Shown here piece after piece: positions 57,364-64,000 of a DNA stretch of 64,000 bases (positions are counted from its first letter, which is position 1; every line of letters starts with the position of its first letter). The notes under the pieces are model-generated. The model saw only the letters and a program-made list of their open reading frames with translations. It did no database searches and was not told where the DNA came from. Made by a program: the position numbers and the translations under genes. This DNA is from Sphingomonas phyllosphaerae (lineage in GTDB: Bacteria; Pseudomonadota; Alphaproteobacteria; Sphingomonadales; Sphingomonadaceae), in contig JAQIJC010000001.1 of NCBI GenBank assembly GCA_036946405.1, positions 1,061,001 to 1,125,000 on the forward strand, written 5' to 3'.

Positions 57364-58386
57364 TTACCGCATCGGTGTCGACTCGCGCTCGATGATCGCA
57401 TGCGGGATGACCATGTCGCTGGCCGCTTCGTCGCCATCGCCGGTGCCGATCAGTCGCTCGGCGGCGCGGAACGCCATCTCCTCGGCGGGCTGGCGGACGG
57501 TGGTGAGCGGGGGCCAGATGCGTGCCGCCAACGTGGTGTCGTCGAACCCCGTAACGGCAAGGTCGCGCGGGAGCACCAGCCCGTGCCGGTGCGCTTCGGC
57601 GATCACGCCGGCGGCCATGTCGTCGTTGCTGCACATGATCGCATCGGGCCGCGTCGCGCCGGACAACAGCGCCTTCGCCGCCTCTTCGCCCGAGCTGCGG
57701 TCGAAGCGGCCCTCGATCACCAGCGCCGGGTCTGCGGCGATGTCGTGCGCGGCGAGCGCATCATAATAGCCCTGCTCGCGCGGCGCACTGTCGGAATGGC
57801 GCGGGTTGCCCGCGATCAGCGCGATCCGGCGATAATTGCGCGCAATTAGCAGGGTGGTCAGTTCCGCCATCGCCGCGCGGTTGTCGATCCGCACCGTGGC
57901 GATGCCGGGCATGACATGGCCGATCGCGATCGCCGCGACCGGGAGCGCGAGGTCCCGCAGCACCGGCGAGTCGCGCAGCAATTCGGCGAACGGTGGGACC
58001 AGCAACAGCGCGTCCGCACCACCACGAGCGAGCGAGCGTACCGCCGCTTCGGCGGCTTCGGGGGTGCCGGGCGCTTCCTCGTGGAGCAGCAATTGCAATC
58101 CGCGCGCGTTGGTGGCGCGCAGTGCGCCGACGAGAATCGCATCAAGGAACGGCGCGCGCGCGCCACTGTAGAGCAGGCCGACCGTCGTGGCGCGCGCCCG
58201 CGCGAGCCGGCGCGCGACGACATTGGGGACATAACCCAGCTCGGCGACCGCGGCATGGACCGCGGCGACCGTCGCCGGGCTGGCGCGGCCGGCGCGATTG
58301 ATCACGTTCGAGACGGTCATCGCCGAGACGCCCGCACGCTCGGCGACTGCCCGGATCGTGACGCCCTGTCGGCGGCGCTCGCTCAT
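57364..58386 (-). CDS. LacI-family transcriptional regulator of the sugar-oxidation operon
   Basis: A 340-residue protein. The DNA-binding domain is TIRAVAERAGVSAMTVSNVI with the hinge ARRLARARATTVGLLYSG, followed by a periplasmic-binding-type sensor. It is the last gene of the minus-strand operon, 92 bases after the GMC gene, so it probably senses a sugar or its keto derivative and represses the operon. I found no clear palindromic operator. Confidence 0.9.
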   Translation of the reverse strand: MSERRRQGVTIRAVAERAGVSAMTVSNVINRAGRASPATVAAVHAAVAELGYVPNVVARRLARARATTVGLLYSGARAPFLDAILVGALRATNARGLQLLLHEEAPGTPEAAEAAVRSLARGGADALLLVPPFAELLRDSPVLRDLALPVAAIAIGHVMPGIATVRIDNRAAMAELTTLLIARNYRRIALIAGNPRHSDSAPREQGYYDALAAHDIAADPALVIEGRFDRSSGEEAAKALLSGATRPDAIMCSNDDMAAGVIAEAHRHGLVLPRDLAVTGFDDTTLAARIWPPLTTVRQPAEEMAFRAAERLIGTGDGDEAASDMVIPHAIIERESTPMR

Positions 58387-58478
58387 GCAGACGCCCGGTG
58401 CCGTCCGTCATCGCGCCGCGCGGGGCGGGCGTGCGCCACCCGTGTGCAGCGCGATGACGGCGGCAGCAAGGCCCGGCC

Positions 58479-60158
58479 TTAGATGGTGCCGGCCTTCATC
58501 AGCTTGACCGCATTGTCACAGGCGCGCGCGGTCATCGCCATGAAGGTCAGCGACGGGTTGACGCACGCCACCGACGCCATCTGCGCACCGTCGGTGACGA
58601 ACAGGTTCGGCGCGTCATGTGCCTGGTTCCACTTGTTGAGCACCGAGGTGCGCGGGTCGGCACCCATGCGCGCGCCGCCCATCTCGTGGATCGCGTCGCC
58701 GGGGACGTGCTCGCCCTCACGGCTCTGCACGTCGGTCAGCCCGGCGCCGCGCAGCATCGCCTCACCCTGTTCACGCGCGTCGGCCATCATCTTCAGCTCG
58801 TTGTCGCGGAAGGTGACGTTGAACACCATCAGCGGCACGCCGAAGCGATCGACCTTGGTCGGGTGGAGCGAGACGCGATTGTCCTCGTACGGCAGACACT
58901 CGCCGAACGCGGTCATCCCGAACTGCCAGCCGTTATACTTGCGCATTCCCTCCTTCATCGACTTGCCGAAGCCGACCGGACCGGCGGGTGAGCGATAGGC
59001 CGAGCCCTGATAGCCATAGCCGCGCTTGAACCCGACGCCCTCGTCGCCGCCGACGTTGCGGAAGCGCGGGATGTAGACGCCACCCGGACGGCGACCATAT
59101 TCGATATATTCGGTCATGCCCGGGATGTTGCCGCCGATGCTGACGCGGAAGATGTGATCCATCACATATTTGCCGAGCGTGCCGCTGCTGTCGAACCAGC
59201 TGCGCCCGTCCGGACGCTTCGAGTTCATCATGATCTGCACCGAGGCGAGCGCCGAGGCGCACAGGAACACCATCCGCGCCTTGACGACCTGGGCCTGCCC
59301 GGTCTTTGCATCGACGTAACGGACGCCGGTGACGCGCTTCTTGGCGGCATCATATTCGAGGTTGGTGACCACCGCGTCGGAGCGCAGCGTCAGCCGGCCG
59401 GTCGCGCGCGCCGCGGGCAGCGTCACCGCCTGCGTCGAGAAATACGCGCCGAACGAGCAGCCGTTACCACACTGGTTGCGATACTGGCACTTCGTCCGAT
59501 TCTGGTCGGGCTTGTCCTCGGTCATGTTGGTGAGGCGCGTGTTGATGAGCTTGCGGCCCGGGAACTCGGACTCGAGCCGCGGCTTCACCCACTTCTCCGC
59601 GATATTCATCTGCATCGGCGGCTGGAAGTCGCTGTCGGGCAACTGCGGCAGGTTCTCACGCGACCCCGACACGCCGATGTAATTCTCGACATATTTGTAC
59701 CAGGGCTCAACGTCCTCGTAGCGGATCGGCCAGTCGATCCCGACATTGTCGCGCTTGTTGGCCTCGAAGTCCTCGGGCGCCCAGCGGAACGTCCAGCGGC
59801 CCCAGATCAGCGACTTGCCGCCGACCGCCGCCGGACGGATCCAGTAGAACTTGCTGCCCTCGTCATAGGCATAGGGGTTCAGCCGGTCGTCGTTGTAGAA
59901 CTTGCGGTTGCTGGGCGTGACATAGCCGTGCTTGGTGATGAAGTAATCGCTCTCCATCACCGCGGGCGGCATCGAGTTGCGCGCGGGTACCTCATAGGCG
60001 GGCTTGCCGTCATAAGGGTAGCCCTCGCCATGTTCGACCATGATGCCGCGGTCGAGCATCAGGACGCGCAGGCCCTTTTCGGTCAGCTCCTTCGCGGCGA
60101 AACCGCCGCTCACGCCGGAGCCGATGACGATCGCGTCGAAAGTATCGGTCGCTGCCAT
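58479..60158 (-). CDS. GMC-family FAD sugar dehydrogenase with a three-cysteine Fe-S motif
   Basis: A 559-residue flavoenzyme. The FAD dinucleotide motif is VIGSGVSGGFAAKELTEKGL at residues 11-30. Cys224, Cys230 and Cys234 (KCQYRNQCGNGC) have C-x5-C-x3-C spacing, as in the [3Fe-4S] site of bacterial FAD-glucose dehydrogenase alpha subunits. C-terminal motifs HEMGGARMG and NPSLTFMAM match the GMC active site. No signal peptide is seen; such subunits are carried to the periplasm by a Tat-tagged small subunit, here the gene at 61018-61593. Sugar or glycoside 3-oxidation is the inferred reaction. Confidence 0.9.
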   Translation of the reverse strand: MAATDTFDAIVIGSGVSGGFAAKELTEKGLRVLMLDRGIMVEHGEGYPYDGKPAYEVPARNSMPPAVMESDYFITKHGYVTPSNRKFYNDDRLNPYAYDEGSKFYWIRPAAVGGKSLIWGRWTFRWAPEDFEANKRDNVGIDWPIRYEDVEPWYKYVENYIGVSGSRENLPQLPDSDFQPPMQMNIAEKWVKPRLESEFPGRKLINTRLTNMTEDKPDQNRTKCQYRNQCGNGCSFGAYFSTQAVTLPAARATGRLTLRSDAVVTNLEYDAAKKRVTGVRYVDAKTGQAQVVKARMVFLCASALASVQIMMNSKRPDGRSWFDSSGTLGKYVMDHIFRVSIGGNIPGMTEYIEYGRRPGGVYIPRFRNVGGDEGVGFKRGYGYQGSAYRSPAGPVGFGKSMKEGMRKYNGWQFGMTAFGECLPYEDNRVSLHPTKVDRFGVPLMVFNVTFRDNELKMMADAREQGEAMLRGAGLTDVQSREGEHVPGDAIHEMGGARMGADPRTSVLNKWNQAHDAPNLFVTDGAQMASVACVNPSLTFMAMTARACDNAVKLMKAGTI

Positions 60159-60184
60159 GTGTAAAATCCTCTCCGTCGGCGCGA

Positions 60185-61021
60185 TCAGAACGTCAGCTTG
60201 CGCAACGTGTTGAAGCTGGTGGTGATGTCAGGCAGGTAGGGTGCCGGGCACTCGTCGTTCTCGACGTAGAAGTGCTTCACGCCTGCCACGCGGTTCAGCT
60301 TGAAGATCGCGCCGAAGTCGATCTTGCCTTCGCCCACCGCGCACATGCTGCCGTCGGCGCGCTTGTCCTTGACGTGATAGGCGTAGATGCGCCCGGCGTG
60401 CTGCCGGATCAGCGCTGCCGAATCCTGCCCCGCGGTGATCGCCCAGAACAGGTCGATCTCCAGCTTCACCAGCGCCGGATCGGTCTCCTTGAGCAGGCGA
60501 TCGTAGAGCGACACGCCGCCCGGCTTCACGGTGAACTCGAAATCGTGGTTGTGATAGGCGAACGCCAGCCCGGCCTTCTTCAGATCGCGCGCGAAGCGGT
60601 TGAAGTCCTTCAGCGCGGTGTTCCAGCTGGCTTCGTTGCGATGCTGGTCGGTCATGTACGGCAGGATGACCGTATCGGCCCCCAGCGTCTTGGCCATCTT
60701 CACCACGCCGTTGAAGTCGGCGAGCAGCCACTCATAGGGGACGTGGACCGACGGCGCCTTCAGCCCGAGCCGGTCCTGCGTGCGACGCAGCGCGGCATGA
60801 TCCATCTTGTCATAGCCGCCACCGCCATATTCGACTTCGCGATAGCCGATCTTGGCGACCTTCTCGAGCGTGCCCATCGGGTCCGGCCCGAACAGCTCGC
60901 GGATCGTGTAGAGCTGGAGCCCGATCGCGCCGAGCTGTGCGGCCTGCGCCGGGATCCCGAACAGGCCGAGCGCGGCGAGGCCGCCGGCACCGGCGAGGAC
61001 GTTGCGACGGTTGGCGATCAT
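60185..61021 (-). CDS. Tat-exported sugar phosphate isomerase/epimerase-like TIM barrel
   Basis: A 278-residue protein with a Tat-like signal (NRRNVLAGAGGLAALGLF), then an AP-endonuclease-2-type barrel: IGYREVEYGGGGYDKMDHAA, AFAYHNHDFEFT (His metal ligand) and VKLEIDLFWAITAGQD. In the periplasm it probably acts on free or oxidised sugars rather than phosphates. It sits between the dehydrogenase subunits, overlapping the small subunit gene by four bases (ATGA). Confidence 0.9.
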   Translation of the reverse strand: MIANRRNVLAGAGGLAALGLFGIPAQAAQLGAIGLQLYTIRELFGPDPMGTLEKVAKIGYREVEYGGGGYDKMDHAALRRTQDRLGLKAPSVHVPYEWLLADFNGVVKMAKTLGADTVILPYMTDQHRNEASWNTALKDFNRFARDLKKAGLAFAYHNHDFEFTVKPGGVSLYDRLLKETDPALVKLEIDLFWAITAGQDSAALIRQHAGRIYAYHVKDKRADGSMCAVGEGKIDFGAIFKLNRVAGVKHFYVENDECPAPYLPDITTSFNTLRKLTF

Positions 61022-61593
61022 GAGGAATAGACCTTGTTGACGTTGGAATAGGGGAAGGCGCCGTCATAGCTGCCGGGCACCGGCAGATATTCGCGCTCCT
61101 GCGTGATGCCGATCTCCGAGGTATAGTAACCGGCGATCACCATCTGGCGGAACGGGCCGAAGAAGGCCGCGCCGCCGGGGAATTTGTCGTCCATCGCCAG
61201 CGTCAGCAGCGCGTCGTGCTGGGCGGGCGCGAGCTGGTTGGCGGTCTTCTTGTAATCGGCCTGCGCGCGGGCCGCGATCGCGTCGAGCCCGGCGATGATC
61301 GGTACGCGATCCTCGGGCGACGACCAGTCGGCGAGCAGCTTCTCGATATATTCCGGCACCCCCGCGGCGATCGCGCCCGGCGTGTCGGTGGCCGGGATCA
61401 CCCGGTCGCTGAGCGCGCTCATCAACGCGCGCTGCGCCGGGGTGAACACCTGTACGCTCGGCGGCCCCTCGCTGATGACGGGGATGCCGCCGCCCTTCAC
61501 CGAGGCGGCCGCCGCCGCGCGTGCCAGCGGCGCGTACAAGGACGCCCCGAACATGGCGGCGATGCCGCCCAAGGCTTGTCGTCTGTCGATCAC
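61018..61593 (-). CDS. Gluconate 2-dehydrogenase subunit 3-type protein (hitch-hiker subunit)
   Basis: A 191-residue protein with an N-terminal Tat signal (MIDRRQALGGIAAMFGASLY) and the subunit-3 core (FTPAQRALMSALSDRVIPAT, DTPGAIAAGVPEYIEKLL). In FAD-glucose dehydrogenase complexes this small subunit carries the folded GMC partner across the membrane. The GMC gene in the same operon is the obvious partner. No cytochrome c subunit is in the window. Confidence 0.9.
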   Translation of the reverse strand: MIDRRQALGGIAAMFGASLYAPLARAAAAASVKGGGIPVISEGPPSVQVFTPAQRALMSALSDRVIPATDTPGAIAAGVPEYIEKLLADWSSPEDRVPIIAGLDAIAARAQADYKKTANQLAPAQHDALLTLAMDDKFPGGAAFFGPFRQMVIAGYYTSEIGITQEREYLPVPGSYDGAFPYSNVNKVYSS

Positions 61594-61627
61594 TCACCCT
61601 CTCCCGTAATGCTGATGCTGCGCCGGC

Positions 61628-62536
61628 TCATGCCGCGTCGATCGCGCGGTAAGCGGCGATCAGCCGCTCCTCGCCCGCGCGTCCCGCCTGCGATGTGCCA
61701 TGTTCCATGCCGATCACGCCGCGATAGCGACGCTCGCGCAGGAAGCGCACGATGTTGCCGTAATTGACTTCGCCAGTGCCGGGCTCCTTGCGCCCGGGAT
61801 TGTCGCCGAACTGGATATAGCCGACCTCGTCCCAGATCATGCCGAGCGAGCGGATCAGATTCCCGGACTGTATCTGCTCGTGATAGCAATCGGCGAGCAC
61901 CTTGACCGCCGGGCTGTTCGCACCGCGCGCCACCGCATAACCGGCCGCGAACGAGCGCATGTAGACATTGGGATGATCGGTGCGCGTGTTGAGCGGCTCC
62001 ATGACCAGCGCCAGACCGTGCGGCGCGAGGATGTCGCCGGCGCGGCGCATCAGGTCGATCACGCGGCCGGTCTGGATCTCGATCGGCACCTTATGGTCGA
62101 CGAAGCCGGTGACGACGGTCATGTGCTTCGCGTTCAGCCGCTTGGCGACCTCGACCGAGGCGCGGACGTCGGCGAGGAACGCCTCGCGCTCCGCGCCGTC
62201 GTCGCTGCCGAAGACCGGGCGGAACGCCGACCATTTCGGCATCGACGCGACGAACACGCCCATCGTCATCCCGCGCTGTTGCAGCGCCTTGGCCATCGCG
62301 TCCTGCTCGGCGATGCTGCGGCTGCGCGCCTCATTGTCCTCCCAGGCGCGAAAGCCCTGATCGGCGGCGAAGGCGATCTGCTCGATCCGGTCGCCGCGGC
62401 TCGCGAAGCTGCCTTCGTGCGGCGCATAGTTGAGCGAGAAGGTCGCGGCGTTGCTCACGCGGGCCTGTCCTTGCGCCGACGACGACAGCGCCGCGGCAGC
62501 GGCCCCTGCCAGAACCGTGCGGCGCGACGGGTTCAT
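61628..62536 (-). CDS. Tat-exported hydroxypyruvate isomerase-like TIM barrel
   Basis: A 302-residue protein with a Tat signal (NPSRRTVLAGAAAAALSSSA) and the Hyi-type barrel: FSLNYAPHEGSFASRGDRIE, LALVMEPLNTRTDHPNVYM (Glu ligand) and VLADCYHEQIQSGNLIRSLG (His ligand). It may isomerise a keto sugar made by the GMC enzyme. Its start overlaps the transporter stop by four bases (ATGA). Confidence 0.9.
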   Translation of the reverse strand: MNPSRRTVLAGAAAAALSSSAQGQARVSNAATFSLNYAPHEGSFASRGDRIEQIAFAADQGFRAWEDNEARSRSIAEQDAMAKALQQRGMTMGVFVASMPKWSAFRPVFGSDDGAEREAFLADVRASVEVAKRLNAKHMTVVTGFVDHKVPIEIQTGRVIDLMRRAGDILAPHGLALVMEPLNTRTDHPNVYMRSFAAGYAVARGANSPAVKVLADCYHEQIQSGNLIRSLGMIWDEVGYIQFGDNPGRKEPGTGEVNYGNIVRFLRERRYRGVIGMEHGTSQAGRAGEERLIAAYRAIDAA

Positions 62537-63843
62537 GCCGCGGCGACCGTCGCGCGGCGGCGACGCTCGGACAGCCAGATCGCGCCGAACACGAACAGCA
62601 GCACGACCGGGACCAGCGCGAGCTTCGCGAACGACTGCGATGCGGCGGCGTCCTCGACCTGGCGTAGCGCCTCACCGGTCAGCTGCTTGAACGCCTCCGG
62701 CCCGCCCGCGAGCCGCACCTTGGCTTCGTCGAACATCCCGCCGAGCGCCGGGAGCACGAAGAAGCTGGCGAGCGCGCCGGCCGAGCCGACCAGCCCGAGC
62801 GCCCACGCCCCGCCGCGCGGATAGCGTTCGGCGACCGACGCGAGCATCGTCGGCCACATCGCGCAGACGCCGAGACCCCAGACGGTCGAGGCGACCAGCG
62901 CCGCGACCGGCGATTGCGCGCGCGACAGCAGGAAGAGCCCGATCGCAGCGAGCAGGCTGGAGATCCACAGCAGGCCCGGGTTGGACAGCTTGCCCGCCAG
63001 CCGGCCAGCGAAGTGGCGGAACACGAACATCAGCGCGCTGACGTACACGAGCAGCAGGATGCCGCGCATCCCGACGCGGTTGGTGAGCGCGACGTCGAGC
63101 CACTGGCCCGGCGCCAGCTCCGACGAGGCGGTGAGGAACATCGCGCCGAACCATACGAAGAAGCTCGGGCGGCGGAACACCTCGCCGATCATCGTCCCGA
63201 AGCTCTCGCCCTCGACCGCAGCGGGGGCAGGGGGGAAGGTGGTGGTCGCACCGATGATGACGACGCCGATCGCGGGCAGGAACACCAGCCCCATGATCGC
63301 CTGCCACGGCAGCACGTTGGCGAGGAACACGCCCGCCAGCCCGCCGATGATCAGCCCGCCCGGATACCAGGCGTGGAGCACGTTCAGCCGGTGCGTGGTT
63401 TCTTCGGGATAGAGGCGCGCGGTCAGCGGGTTGATCGACGATTCGGCCAGACCCCAGCCGATCCCGCTGAGCATCATGCCCAGCCACACCAGCGAATAGA
63501 TCGTCATGCCTGTCGCGATCGCGCCCGCGCCGACGATCAGCGCGGTGCCGAGGATGAAGCACACGCCCGAACCGATCACGATCCGCTTGGCGCCGATCTT
63601 GTCGAGCAGCGCGCTGGCGACGAACAGCGTGATCGCAAAGCCGAGGAACGCGGAGCCGAGCGCCGCGCCGATCAATTCGCCGGCCTCGACCGGGGCGATC
63701 GGATCGATCCACTGCGCCTTGAGGCTGCTGGCGATCGCCGCGCGCAGCGACGCGCTGACCGCCGCGGTGGTCAGCGCCAGCACGCTCAGCCAGAACAAGC
63801 GGGACCGATGCTTTCCCGTAAACGCCGCTGCCTCTGTCTGCAC
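62533..63843 (-). CDS. MFS transporter of the sugar-oxidation operon
   Basis: A 436-residue protein with about twelve predicted helices (FLGFAITLFVASALLDKIGA, GMMLSGIGWGLAESSINPLT, ALVASTVWGLGVCAMWPTML). It is probably a sugar or keto-sugar permease, given the operon. GTG 63843 has AAGGGG six bases upstream; the frame also has a TTG two codons earlier. It is the first full gene of the operon seen here, 56 bases after the gene cut off at the right edge. Confidence 0.85.
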   Translation of the reverse strand: MQTEAAAFTGKHRSRLFWLSVLALTTAAVSASLRAAIASSLKAQWIDPIAPVEAGELIGAALGSAFLGFAITLFVASALLDKIGAKRIVIGSGVCFILGTALIVGAGAIATGMTIYSLVWLGMMLSGIGWGLAESSINPLTARLYPEETTHRLNVLHAWYPGGLIIGGLAGVFLANVLPWQAIMGLVFLPAIGVVIIGATTTFPPAPAAVEGESFGTMIGEVFRRPSFFVWFGAMFLTASSELAPGQWLDVALTNRVGMRGILLLVYVSALMFVFRHFAGRLAGKLSNPGLLWISSLLAAIGLFLLSRAQSPVAALVASTVWGLGVCAMWPTMLASVAERYPRGGAWALGLVGSAGALASFFVLPALGGMFDEAKVRLAGGPEAFKQLTGEALRQVEDAAASQSFAKLALVPVVLLFVFGAIWLSERRRRATVAAA

Positions 63844-63899
63844 CCTCAACCCCTTTATGCTCGCGCGATTCTTTTATCTGATTTTTACAGTCTGACCGA

Positions 63900-64000
63900 T
63901 CAGTCGAGCCCGAGCAAGCGCCGGTTCGCAGCCGGATCGGACCCGCCCGCGAAATCATCGAAGGCGCGTTCGGGGCGACGGATCATGTGCGCGGCGATGA
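63900..64000 (-). CDS. Unidentified gene, C-terminal fragment at the right edge
   Basis: The last 32 codons before a TGA at 63900 read AAHMIRRPERAFDDFAGGSD then PAANRRLLGLD, with high third-position G/C and no internal stop. It is probably the gene upstream of the MFS transporter in the same operon. Too little is visible to name a family. Confidence 0.5.
   Translation of the reverse strand, partial: IAAHMIRRPERAFDDFAGGSDPAANRRLLGLD

Noticed and set aside
59154..60164. 336-codon plus frame opposite the GMC gene
   Set aside because: Antisense shadow; GMC motifs on the minus strand are clear.

Overview
The window is very GC-rich and codes densely on both strands, with strong G/C preference at third codon positions. 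Gene content points to an alphaproteobacterium of the Sphingomonadales, most likely a Sphingomonas-type chromosome: an F1-only atpHAGDC operon, PhaR and intracellular PHA depolymerase, an imuA-imuB-dnaE2 mutagenesis cassette, LexA boxes of the alphaproteobacterial form GTTC-N7-GTTC, CpaF, and many short palindromic repeats of the kind that litter sphingomonad genomes. This assignment is inferred from families and motifs, not from a database search. I saw no rRNA, tRNA, CRISPR array, plasmid origin or prophage.

Layout. 1-8.5 kb: a PhaC-like acyltransferase running off the left edge, divergent phaR, an intact IS110-family insertion sequence whose non-coding end is a candidate bridge-RNA locus, an exported methyltransferase, small hypothetical genes, a two-domain aspartic protease, cpaF, and an Ada protein that stops before its methyltransferase active site. 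8.6-13.8 kb: atpHAGDC (F1 part of ATP synthase), with palindromic repeats between cistrons. 14-29.7 kb: a metallopeptidase, an ABC exporter, phaZ, a 30-residue membrane peptide followed by stacked hairpins, thiolase/MaoC, a dicarboxylate symporter, an MscS channel, topoisomerase IB, a DJ-1/PfpI protein, a LexA-boxed divergent pair (S24 repressor against two coupled small genes), a FAH-family enzyme and a BLUF photoreceptor.

29.8-37.4 kb: the SOS mutagenesis cassette dnaE2-imuB-imuA plus a second imuA paralog; each imuA has its own LexA box, and imuB carries a roughly 265-residue N-terminal insertion. 37.5-41.3 kb: branched-chain 2-oxoacid dehydrogenase E1alpha, E1beta and E2; a palindromic repeat is translated in frame inside the E2 linker. 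41.4-57.3 kb: housekeeping genes (PP2C-like, priA, a GGDEF protein, xerC, dedA, gshB, yraN, rsmI, an LppC-like lipoprotein, a phosphoribosyltransferase, a 2-oxoglutarate oxygenase), with a GH84 hexosaminidase and a lipoprotein sitting between rsmI and yraN.

57.4-64 kb: one minus-strand operon with an MFS transporter, two Tat-exported TIM-barrel isomerase-like proteins, a gluconate-2-dehydrogenase subunit-3-type protein, a GMC flavoenzyme with a three-cysteine Fe-S motif, and a LacI regulator. The combination looks like a sugar or glycoside oxidation system of the glucoside 3-dehydrogenase type, and it is the strongest candidate for a poorly described pathway here. Six families of short palindromic repeats (called A-F below) fill most intergenic gaps.
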